Translations under genes and position numbers: made by a program
The notes under the pieces: generated by a model
What the model saw: the letters and a program-made list of their open reading frames with translations, nothing else
Databases searched by the model: none
What the model was told of the DNA's origin: nothing
Assembly: GCA_001599815.1 (NCBI GenBank)
Contig: BCIA01000004.1
Span: 3,498,082 to 3,562,081, forward strand
DNA length: 64,000 nucleotides
Direction of reading: 5' to 3'
Origin: Furcasterigmium furcatum
Taxonomy: Eukaryota; Ascomycota; Sordariomycetes; Glomerellales; Plectosphaerellaceae
Part shown: piece by piece, positions 55,118-64,000 of the stretch
How the letters are laid out: each line of letters begins with the position of its first letter
Numbering within the stretch: position 1 is the stretch's first letter

Positions 55118-57517
55118 ATGACGACCGAAACGCGACAAATCCCGCGGCTGCCCGCCTGCCGACAGTGCTCCCAGAAGAAAGTCAAGGTGCGCTTCGTGCG
55201 ACTGACGCGACAGACGACCATGGGACTGACCCGAGGACAGTGTGATAGCAACAGGCCCAAGTGTGTCTTCTGCACCCGAAACGACATCGAATGTGTCATT
55301 CTCGACTCGAACAGCCAGGAATGGGTGTCCAGGGCGTGAGCTGGTTCTCTCCCAGACGACGACGAACATCGCTGACGCTTCCTCCAGATACATCGACGAG
55401 CTGGAAAGGTTGGAGGAAGATTTGAAGTCGAGACCGAGGTCTCACATTGAGCAGTTCAATGGCGCCTTTGCCGACCGATCACCCTCACATACCAGCCCGG
55501 AGAAAGTCCACACAGTCGTCTCCATGGGAAGCTCGTCGACAGTAGCAAGAGGAGGCGGCTTGAGCTTCATTTCACTCTTATTCTCCGACGCAGACTGGAG
55601 ACGGGCCAACGCCGACCTCTTGCGATCCCTGGCACGGGCACCGCGGGCACCCGACAGGCCTGTTGAGGCATGCCCCCTCCCGCCTGGCTCAGTTGTGAAA
55701 GCCTTGTTTGAAAGATAGTATGGCTCCCTACCCTTTGAAGCACCCCGTCAAAGAACACCCATTGACCATATCTAGCATTGGATGGTCCCATATCCTGAGT
55801 CCTGTCCTGCTTCGCCAGGAGGTCTGGGACTTGTACCGCCGTGTCTTCTCCGCCGCTGGAGAGCCGCTCATCGCATCTCCCCATGACCTTTTCCGGACAT
55901 TCATTCTCTGCGCCATCTCATCCGTCATACCTTTCCGTAATAGCATGCATCCTCAGCACCCTGAAGGGTACTATCGCGCGGCCCTGCAGCATCTTGGGTC
56001 TGATCTTTTGACGCGGGGCGTTGAATCGATCCAAGATCTATTGCTAATCGGTCGATTCGGCGTGTATCATCACATTGGTAGGTCACCTCGCCTCATTCTC
56101 TCTCCGTGGCGTTCTCTAGTAATCTTGTCGCTCATCTCATATTTCAGGCACTTCCATCTGGGATCTCATTCGCTTATGCGGTCGTCTCTCTGCAGAGCAA
56201 GGGTTGCACTGTGGCGACGGCGAGACCGGAGACCTCCTCCACGACCAGAGGCGACGGCGAGTATTCTGGCAATTTTACCTCATCGACCGGTACAGTTCGA
56301 CCACGCTTGACCGGCCCTTCGCCATTGATGACCAGAGTATTGAAATCGGGTTCCCCGCTGAGGCAGACGACGAGGACCTCATGGCAGCCAACCCCATGTT
56401 CGACAGCCTGGACGCATTCCAAGACGCCCACCCGCCAACGACGGTGAACGAAATCACAGTATTCTCGTTCTGCATCAGGCTTCGACAAATATCGTCTCGA
56501 ATTCACACCGAGCTTTCGAGGCTACGACAAGACCCGTCTCTCTCGGCGCAGCCGCACCTTGCCGTCGGCCGCATCTGTACCACTCTGAACCGCCTCCTCC
56601 AGGAGCTCGCAGCATGGCGAGACAGCGCACCGACCATCCATAATCCCCGGTGTCTCTACGAAACCCAGGAGTGGTTCGATTTGCTTCGCTGCCGGGAGGA
56701 GATCGGTCTGGTGCGAAGGGCTGTCGACCTGGTCCCGAAGACCGACGGCGCACCGCCCAGGCATATTCTTGCCTTGTTCCTGCGGATTGCCCTGCAAACG
56801 ATGGAACAATACTCTTCCTTGTCGAAACGACGCACCCACATCGTACACACGCGAGCATATTTCCAGATGATGTTCGCAGCCGGCCTGTCCGTCATGTACT
56901 GCACGTCGTTGTCATCAAATCTCACGCACAGCGATCTGCTCGAGGTCACACGTAGCTTGCAGAGTTGCGAGGCGACATTGGTCAACATGTCAGAACAGCT
57001 CATGGACGCATACAGCTATGTCGCCGTCTTTGAAGCGCTTCATCGCCACATCGCGAGGAAGATCCAACGGGCTCTGGGCAACATTCTAGGCCTCCCCGAC
57101 CCCGAACATCGCCAGATAGAAACAATTGCGGTCCAGCCTCCAGCAACGGTGGATCTCGTCCCATCGAATATCCCTCAGACGCAAACACAGGAGCATCAAC
57201 CTCCGGGCCATGTCGAGGATTTACAGCTGCCTACAGGCGACGCGTCGGCCTACCCAGGGAGCCAAGATTGGGGAAGCACCATGGCCGCGAACGTTTTCGG
57301 GACATCTCTCGGCATGTTCAGCGCCGATGAGGCGGCGGTCAATCACAACGGATACGATCTTCGCGGCAATACGCAGGATTCTACAATGCCTGGCGAGGAC
57401 CTTCTGCAGTGGGCCTTCATGAACGACGAGTCCATCTGGAACATGGACATGATGCTGGGCGAGTACGTGTACGGAGACCCTACTAACTCGGGGATACTCG
57501 ACGGAGTCGACTTCTAG
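55118..57517 (+). CDS. Zn2Cys6 fungal-specific transcription factor
   Basis: Five exons: 55118-55186, 55241-55335, 55388-55717, 55776-56077 and 56148-57517, 721 residues. Intron 1 lies in the zinc cluster: PACRQCSQKKVK joined to CDSNRPKCVFCTRNDIEC, spacing C-x2-C-x6-C-x5-C-x2-C-x6-C. Intron 2 separates the cluster from the coiled coil (YIDELERLEEDLKS). Intron 3 (GTATGG..TAG, 58 nt) removes an apparent in-frame stop at 55716 and yields LFERY followed by ILSPVLLRQEVWDLYRRVFS, the start of the fungal-specific regulatory domain. WQFYLIDRYSSTTLDRPFAI is the domain's characteristic RR-F/Y-W...DR..S helix region. The C-terminus is acidic and ends YVYGDPTNSGILDGVDF, a likely activation region. The targets are unknown. 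It is convergent with the 2-hydroxyacid dehydrogenase gene 104 bp away. Confidence 0.9.
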
Positions 57518-57621
57518 ATATCGGCTTTGCTTCAAATTCAGCACTCTGCATCATCTACATCATGGATCTAGTGTACATCTTCTGGACAGTCTACCTGTCT
57601 ATTTCATCCTCCCCTCGCCCA

Positions 57622-58593
57622 TCATGCCGCAGTGCCAGTGGCGAATTCCAGAACCTTCTGAGCCGCCACCATACCCGTCTGCATCTGCGTCTCGCTCGTT
57701 GCCGCGCCGACATGCGGTGTGCTCACAACGCCCAGCTCCCAGAGCTTGCCGTACGTCTCCTTGCTCGGGGGCTCCTCTACGTGGCAGTCAAGACCGGCGC
57801 CGAAAATCAGCTTATCGGCGAGCGCCCTCTCCAGGTCCTTCTCGTTGATGATCCCGCCACGGGCGGTGTTGATTACGATCGCCGTCCTCTTCATCGTCTC
57901 CATCTGCTTGTACCCGATGAGATCCCTCGTCTGGGGCGTTAGCGGCATGTGCACCGTCACCACATCCGACGCGACGAGCACGTCCTCCACGGACTGCGCG
58001 CGCGTGTGGGGAATGTCGGCCCAGGCATCCGCGGGCAGGAAGGGGTCGTAGGCGATGACATCCGCCTCGAAGGCGCCGCGGAAGATGCCCGCGACGGACT
58101 TGCCGATGTTGCCCATGCCCAGGATGCCGATGGTCTTGCGGTGCAGCAGGATGCCGGAGCACTTCTGCTTGGGCACGAGGATGCCGGCCGACTGCTTCGT
58201 GATGATGGCTCCGGCCTGGCGCGCCACGGCGGTGGCGAGCATGAGGACGGTCTCGGCGACGGCGCGGGCGTTGACGCCGGGGGTGTTGAGGATGACGATG
58301 CCGCGGGCCGCGCAGGCTGCGGCGTCGATCTTATCAATGCCCACGCCCTGCTTGCCGATGGCCCGCAGGTTGGGGCACGAGTTGATGTCCTCGGCCGTCA
58401 GCGTCGAGCCGCGGACGAGGAGATACTGGGCCTGTCGCCAGTTGCTGAACTCAGGGTGCTCCCGCTTGATGGCGTTGAAGTTCTTCTTGGCGAAGGCCTC
58501 GACCTCCGGGTGGAAATCGTCCAGGAGATAGACGGTGGGCTTGCTGCTGCTGTTGGGCAGCTCCTCGACGGGGGAGATGCGTCCGGGTGCCAT
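57622..58593 (-). CDS. D-isomer-specific 2-hydroxyacid dehydrogenase (3-phosphoglycerate dehydrogenase-like)
   Basis: A single exon of 323 residues. It has the catalytic N-terminal part (VYLLDDFHPEVEAFA), GKQGVGIDKID, the NAD-binding GILGMGNIGKSVAG, and the catalytic residues of the family in NTARGGIINE (Arg), GLDCHVEEPP (Glu) and VSTPHVGAAT (His). The length is that of the short enzymes without an ACT or ASB regulatory domain, so it probably does not make serine under feedback control. Glyoxylate/hydroxypyruvate reductase or another 2-keto-acid reductase activity is equally possible. No targeting signal is seen. Confidence 0.9.
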   Translation of the reverse strand: MAPGRISPVEELPNSSSKPTVYLLDDFHPEVEAFAKKNFNAIKREHPEFSNWRQAQYLLVRGSTLTAEDINSCPNLRAIGKQGVGIDKIDAAACAARGIVILNTPGVNARAVAETVLMLATAVARQAGAIITKQSAGILVPKQKCSGILLHRKTIGILGMGNIGKSVAGIFRGAFEADVIAYDPFLPADAWADIPHTRAQSVEDVLVASDVVTVHMPLTPQTRDLIGYKQMETMKRTAIVINTARGGIINEKDLERALADKLIFGAGLDCHVEEPPSKETYGKLWELGVVSTPHVGAATSETQMQTGMVAAQKVLEFATGTAA

Positions 58594-59133
58594 GGTTGCT
58601 GTTCGGGGCGGTCAGGGGGTCTGGTCTCTTGAACGGTGAGTATGGAAAGCCGCGATATGGGTCAAGATGAAGTGGTTCCTGCACAGTCTGGATGAAAACA
58701 GTTTGATTTAAAAGCAGAAAACTGTCTATCCGGGGAATTGATCGCGATTCCATGCATTGCCGTGGCCGATACAGCGGCATGGGCCTGTCGGATATGATCC
58801 GGGCCATGTCCGATGGCCACCAAATGCCGTCGGACATGACCCGGTGCCCCTTTTCGGACGCCCCCCGAAACGATCAACGCCTGCGTACCGGAGCCGGCAC
58901 TTGTTCAGTGTGCGTAGTAGACCACCTCGGTACTCTTTGGGGTCAGTCCATCCGTGCGTGGTTCCTCAGAGGTGAGTCTGTCTTCCTCCACAGGTCGGGT
59001 GACCAGCTAACCAAGCATCCCCCGGATAGGACTCGACCGATTTCCCCATCCCAAATGTCTTCCCCGATGACATTCTCGGCCGGTTTCTCGGAACGGAAAG
59101 TTCCCTCCGGCGGGTTCGTTCGTCGATATGCAC
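58594..59133. other. intergenic region
   Basis: Upstream of the 2-hydroxyacid dehydrogenase and downstream of the D-lactate dehydrogenase gene (both minus strand). No supported gene. Confidence 0.5.
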
Positions 59134-60984
59134 TCATCGGTCAAATACTTTGCCGGGGTTCAGAATCCATCGAGGGTCCATCGTGGCCTTCAGCGATTTC
59201 TACATCGACTTTGTTAGCGCATTCATCCCCCAGTCCAGTCGGCAGGCCTTACCATGAGGGTGATCGTATCGTCCCCGACCTCAGCTAAGAGGGCGGCCTT
59301 CTTCCCGTACCCGATGCCATGCTCCCCCGTGCAGGTTCCCTCCATCTCAAGAGCACGCTTGACCATCGTCTTGACGGCCTTCTCGGCCCTGGCTTTCCCT
59401 TCCGGGGTGTTCTGGTAGGTGATGTTCTCATGGAAGTTGCCGTCGCCAATGTGGCCCTTGACGCAGGCGTTGAGACCCAGCTCGGCGGCGTGGGCTTTGC
59501 TCTTCTCCACGACCTCGGCAAGACGACTCAACGGAACGGCGACGTCGGTGTTCCCTGAGAGAGGTCAGCCGTGGGACAAAGTCAGACTGGAACGGAGTCA
59601 CTTACACATCTCCTCACCGTCCTTGCGCAAGGCGAGCAGTGAGTAGAGCGATTCCTTTCGCGCAGACCACAGCAGCTTCTGCTCCCTCTCATCACGCGCG
59701 AACTCGAACTCTCGAGGGCCGTAAGGCTGGATGATCTCGCGGACCCTGCTGATGTTATCGGCCACACCCGCCTTGGTGCCAGAGAACTTGAAGAACAGCG
59801 TCGGAGACTCTTCCCACACACGAGGCCGGGTAATGCCCCCCTCGTTGACAACTCGCATCTGGACCTCGTCCATCAATTCCACAGCAGCGACGGGGACACC
59901 TTTCCGGATGACGTCCGCAGCAGCTGAGACGGCACTGCGGACGTCCTTGAAGGGCACAACCGCGACGCTGGTATGGTCGGGCACCGCCGCCAGCTTGAGA
60001 GTCGCCTCGGTGACGATCCCCAGCGTCCCTTCGGATCCCACCAGGAGTCCGTTCAGGTTGAACCCCGCGCTGCACTTCCTCGGGCGCCGCCGGGTCTTGA
60101 TGACGCTACCGTCAGCGAGCACGACGGTAAGGTTGATGACCCAGTCGCGCATTGTGCCGTACCGCACGGCATTCGTACCACTGCAATTCGTCGCGACCAT
60201 GCCGCCAATCTTCGCGCTCGGCGCCGGGTCCATCGGGAACCACAGACCCGTATCCCGCAGGTGGTAGTTCAGGTCGACCCAGCAGACGGCGGGCTGAACA
60301 ACGACGTCCATGTCGTCCTTGTTGACCTGGATGATCTTGTCCATGAACGCAAAGTCGACGCTGATACCGCCAAAGGGCGCAGCCGTGTGCCCCTCGACGG
60401 AGCTGCCGCCCGAGAAGGGGATCACGGGGACCCGCCGCTTATGGCAGATGCGCACAATGGCGCTGACCTGTTCGGTGCTACGCGGATAGGCCACAGCGAC
60501 GGGGAGCGTGTCGAGGTTGACCGTCGACCACTCGGAGAAGCCGTGGGCCAGTAAGTCATCCGAGTCCGTGGAGATGACATCCTCTGTGTCCCTGAGTTCC
60601 TGCCGGATCTCTTCGATGGCCTGGTGTCGTCAGCCCCGTTGACCATCTCTCTTTCCAATGGGGAGTCAAGCTTACCAGTTCCATCTCTGCAAGCGTGGCA
60701 TACTTGACGTCCGGCAGGTTCTTCTCGCTGAGGATGACTTCTGGGGTCTTCCAATCTGACCTGCCTCCAGGCGCTGCAGCGAATCCATAGCCCACCGTGA
60801 AGGCTACCGCAACGGCGGACAAAATCCCGACGATATTCGAGCCACCGCTGGGTGGTGTCGATTCTGGTCCTAGCTGTGACTGAGAAGCGACTTTTGAGCT
60901 GTGAAACGTCCTCCTCGCCGGCGCTCGCAGTGCCTTCGCGGTTGGGCGAAGCGCCCTCGCATGAAAGTGACCCAGCCTTTGCAT
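59134..60984 (-). CDS. mitochondrial D-lactate dehydrogenase (cytochrome), FAD-linked
   Basis: Four exons: 60984-60676, 60620-59606, 59554-59253 and 59199-59134, 563 residues. The N-terminus is a mitochondrial presequence rich in Arg, Ala and His (MQRLGHFHARALRPTAKALR). A membrane segment (NIVGILSAVAVAFTVGYGF) follows, as in yeast Dld1. The FAD-binding domain has VPVIPFSGGSSVEGH, the flavin-anchoring PCMH fold and ATNCSGTNAVRYGTMRDWV. The C-terminal FAD-oxidase domain has CVKGHIGDGNFHEN and CTGEHGIGYGKK and ends WILNPGKVFD. It oxidises D-lactate to pyruvate in the intermembrane space, passing electrons to cytochrome c, and lets the cell use or detoxify D-lactate from methylglyoxal. The start at 60984 is the first ATG; an upstream TTG is not used. 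Confidence 0.94.
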
Positions 60985-61739
60985 GGTGAGCTTTTGGGAC
61001 AAGACAGAACGTGGAGGCTTAAGAACACCGAACAGAAAACTGACAATATCGAGAAATATCTAATGTTCTCGTGAAGAAGGGAACCTGATATTCTACTATA
61101 AGTCCAGTACTTCCCGAACCCCCACTCTTGGTGCCTCCCACTCTCCGGCGTCACGACCATTTCGCCGACGCTTATCGGTAAAGGTTACCGAGTCACCACC
61201 AAGACCCAGCATTGGCAATTTTTCGGTGGGAACTTCCGAGGCGCTTACGGCGGGCGCTGCTAAGGGATGGACCGACCGCGTTTTCTGTATGGGCGCCATA
61301 ACATCAGAGACTCGGCTTCTCCCGGAGTCTCGGAGTTTTGAGCACAGGACCTTACTTCAGCTGTTCGGACCTTCCTCGACTTCACCGAACATTCTTACAG
61401 GAGAACCAGCATGGAGTTGCCGAGTCCAGCCGAAGAACCCGCACGCAGCTATAATACTACGCCCTGCGTGTAAGCTCCGTTGCAGCGAACATGACCTCCC
61501 TCAGCCCAAGGCAAGGAGCAAGCTGGTATCAACTCCAGCATCAGCCCCCCGGTTTCACGATTTTCTACGATTTTCACGTCAGTTTCTCGCCAGGCGACAT
61601 ACGGCAAAGTCATACTGAATTGAGACTCTAAAGCATCTTTAGTAACTATTCGTCCTACACGCTCAATGCCTATCCATCGGCTGCCCTGCACCCTCGCAAT
61701 GCCAAAGTCAACCACAGCCCCCCGGAAACCGGCCACCGC
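60985..61739. other. intergenic region
   Basis: Upstream of the D-lactate dehydrogenase and downstream of the amino-acid permease (both minus strand). No gene is seen. Confidence 0.5.
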
Positions 61740-63383
61740 TCACTCGATCAGATAGAACAGCCTGCGCGTCAGCCAGTTCCTGTTGGGAGGTGGCTTCTCC
61801 GCCTCCAGGACCTCATCCAAGCCCTGGAACATGTCGATATCCTCGGTCCGCCTCACCCACTCGTCGCTCCAGTGGAACGCGCGATGCACCCCGTAAATGG
61901 CCAAGAAGATCGGGATGCCAATGTAAGCCGTCAGGAAATCGCTCGTAGACCAGTTGCCCGGGAAGAATACGGTAAACCCGTTGGCCAGGAGCAGGATGAC
62001 GGACGCCCCGGTGCCGAAGTAGATGCCGTAGGGCTGGATCTTGGGCCGGTAGGGAGACTCGACGCCGTGGTGCCTGCAGGCCTTCTTGAAGCGAGCGTAG
62101 ACCAGGCCGCAGCAGATCCAGCTGATGTATCCGGCGGTGTTGGTGATGTTGATCAGCCAATTGAAGACGGTCAAGCTCGTGCTGGAGAGGCTCAGGTAGG
62201 CGAGGAGACTGAAGATGGAGCTGAAGCCCACGGCCATGTAGGGGAGGCCGTATTTGTTGCACCTCTTGAAGATCGCCGGAGCGCTTCCAGCAACGGCGAG
62301 GGAGTACAGGTTGCGGGAGGCCTGGTAGAGGAAGGCGTTTCCTGCAGTGGCGGCGGAGAGGATGATCATGGCGTTGATGATGTGGTCGAGCACCGGGATG
62401 CCGGCGATGCCGATGGCGATGATGAATGGGGACTTGGCCACGCCGGCCGAGGAGAGGAGGGGAGTGTCGTGAGGGCAGATGACGCCGATGCCGATGACAA
62501 TGGGAATGAACAGGACCATGAGGCGCCAGAAATACCGGCGGGCGGCCCTGGGCAGCGTGTATCGAGGAGACTCCATCTCGCCGGCCGTGACGATGAGATA
62601 CTCCGGCGCCAAGACGAAAGCGAACGAGGAGAGGATAATGGCCTGCAGGAACGCAATGAATCCTCCAGGTGGCCCGTCAACCAGGTATTCTTTCGTTGCC
62701 CCTGGGTCCTTCCAATATCTGAAGCCCAGCATGTCCTTGTCAGGGCCGCCGCCGAAAAAGAGGACGATGGAGAGGAAGATGAGGCCCAGAATCAGGATGA
62801 TTTTCATCCCAGCGCTCCAGAACTCGGCTTCTCCAAACCAGCGCGCTGGCAGGAAGTTGCAGGCCACGATGATGATGAGAAGCACCGTGATCCAGACACC
62901 GGGGTTCACACCCGGGTTCCAGTAGTCGATCAGCAGGTTGACCGCCACGAGTTCGTAGGGCACGAGAATGCCAAGCGAGTACCAGTAGAGGTAGCCCATG
63001 GCGAATCCCAAGCTCCGAGAAACGTATTTGTGTCCGTAGTATCCCATTGTACCGCCAGAGACGGGGAGATAGGTGCCAATCTCGGCGATGCCCGTGACGA
63101 TGCCGTAGACGACGCAGGACAGGAGCCCGTAGGCCAGCAGGAGAAACCCCGGGCCTCCGACCCTCAGGACTTGTGCCGTTCCGAGGAAGAGAGACGTGCC
63201 GATGGCGCCTCCAAGGGCGATCATCTGAGCATGACGGGGCTTGAAACCACGGTGCATCTCTTCGTTCTTCGCCGGGTTCTGAAGCCGCGAGCTGACCTCG
63301 CCCATCTCGACGGATTGGTCGGAGTGTTCGAGTTGTGATTTGGGCGGAGAGAACTCCGGCCCATCTTGAGTCTTTTCCAACAT
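61740..63383 (-). CDS. amino-acid permease (YAT family, APC superfamily)
   Basis: A single exon of 547 residues with a hydrophilic N-terminus, twelve membrane helices and a cytosolic tail. The TM1 region FKPRHAQMIALGGAIGTSLF and the segment IGTYLPVSGGTMGYYG are signatures of the fungal YAT permeases. EYLIVTAGEMESPRYTLPRA lies in the conserved loop after TM6, and NWLINITNTAGYISWICC is TM10-like. It imports amino acids with protons at the plasma membrane. Specificity (general, dicarboxylic or proline type) cannot be told from these motifs. Confidence 0.95.
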   Translation of the reverse strand: MLEKTQDGPEFSPPKSQLEHSDQSVEMGEVSSRLQNPAKNEEMHRGFKPRHAQMIALGGAIGTSLFLGTAQVLRVGGPGFLLLAYGLLSCVVYGIVTGIAEIGTYLPVSGGTMGYYGHKYVSRSLGFAMGYLYWYSLGILVPYELVAVNLLIDYWNPGVNPGVWITVLLIIIVACNFLPARWFGEAEFWSAGMKIILILGLIFLSIVLFFGGGPDKDMLGFRYWKDPGATKEYLVDGPPGGFIAFLQAIILSSFAFVLAPEYLIVTAGEMESPRYTLPRAARRYFWRLMVLFIPIVIGIGVICPHDTPLLSSAGVAKSPFIIAIGIAGIPVLDHIINAMIILSAATAGNAFLYQASRNLYSLAVAGSAPAIFKRCNKYGLPYMAVGFSSIFSLLAYLSLSSTSLTVFNWLINITNTAGYISWICCGLVYARFKKACRHHGVESPYRPKIQPYGIYFGTGASVILLLANGFTVFFPGNWSTSDFLTAYIGIPIFLAIYGVHRAFHWSDEWVRRTEDIDMFQGLDEVLEAEKPPPNRNWLTRRLFYLIE

Positions 63384-64000
63384 GACGGAAGACTCAAGAA
63401 GCAGGGCAAAGGATAGTAGTTACAAGATGCGAGTTGAAGAGAAAGAAAACCTCGTGATCGGACAGGGTATGTGAGAGGACTGGAGGGTTGCCGTTGACAG
63501 AGCATGGCTCGAGAGCAGACCTGTAGTTATACACCTCGACAAGCCAGGTTCCGTGAAGTCAACTTGAGTTGTTGGTCGGCTAGTTGAGTTGGTGATGGTA
63601 GCCACCTGGAACCTCTGGCTGCTGTATCACAGGTTTGGGACTGGAGGGCCGCCCTAAGCGCTTGGTGCAAGATAACCCCAGAACCCCAGACTCGACCAGG
63701 GTTCGGGCTCGGACAGCTAGGGCATGATAAGTACAAAGATATGGCTAATAAGCAGGCACCATCAAGCCTATCGAGGCCTCAGCAATGTAACCCTGCCAGA
63801 GATAGCACTGGATCCGTGATTCCGCACTTGAGGGGTGGCGCCGAACGCTAAGAGTCGTAGCGCAGACGCTGTCGCGGCCCCAATTTGACTTGTTGACCAC
63901 CCATGGATGTTCTTTGCGGGGGAGGACATGATCCATGCTCTCGCCGGCGAGTTGGACTGTCTTGAATCGGCATCTCCAGAGACAAGGGACTTGTCAGGGT
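63384..64000. other. intergenic region to window end
   Basis: Promoter side of the amino-acid permease. No gene is supported up to the window edge. Confidence 0.5.

Noticed and set aside
55713..55780. A nonsense mutation (TAG at 55716) in the Zn2Cys6 gene at 55118
   Set aside because: GTATGG..ATCTAG at 55718-55775 is a normal 58-nt intron. Splicing removes the stop and restores the regulatory domain.

Overview
The window is nuclear DNA of a filamentous ascomycete (Pezizomycotina, most likely a Sordariomycete). The genes are GC-rich with short introns (about 46-80 nt) that carry GTRAGT-like donors and CTRAY branch sites. The content fits this origin: Zn2Cys6 regulators, a sphingolipid C9-methyltransferase, a GH7 cellobiohydrolase with a CBM1, a CFEM receptor and a PDR transporter. 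Exon structures were built by hand from reading frame and splice signals. There is no transcript evidence.

Left part (1-20 kb). The tail of an AAA+ ATPase is followed by a sphingolipid C9-methyltransferase and two head-to-head Zn2Cys6 regulators that share a 2.1 kb upstream region. Next comes a 3 kb gene-poor stretch holding a tandem array of diverged, exon/intron-like modules (about 11.84-12.8 kb). After it lie a secreted GH7 cellobiohydrolase and an SNF5-type chromatin remodelling subunit that ends in a GATA-like zinc finger.

Middle part (20-46 kb). The most unusual structure is an HRQ/DUF3445 (heme-dependent N-demethylase-like) gene whose two halves lie 4.2 kb apart on opposite strands. 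Their ends match in frame at an AGCT palindrome, as expected if one inversion broke a single gene. The inverted segment carries an MFS drug-type transporter and a small Cys-rich protein gene. To the right lie a frameshifted APC permease, a Zn2Cys6 regulator, an aldehyde dehydrogenase, a Rid-family protein lacking the usual arginine, a cytochrome b5 reductase, a secreted CAP-domain protein fused to a double-psi beta-barrel domain, a decayed gene, an MFS transporter, a long coiled-coil protein of unknown function and a CFEM-7TM (PTH11-like) receptor.

Right part (46-64 kb). A full-size PDR (ABCG) exporter is divergent from a Zn2Cys6 regulator, forming a plausible exporter-regulator pair. Then come another Zn2Cys6 regulator, a 2-hydroxyacid dehydrogenase, a mitochondrial D-lactate dehydrogenase and an amino-acid permease. 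The last three could cooperate in organic-acid and amino-acid use, but nothing in the sequence proves co-regulation. Overall this is an accessory-flavoured region of transport, regulation and secreted proteins, with no recognisable secondary-metabolite backbone gene, no tRNA or rRNA that I could see, and no transposon open reading frames.
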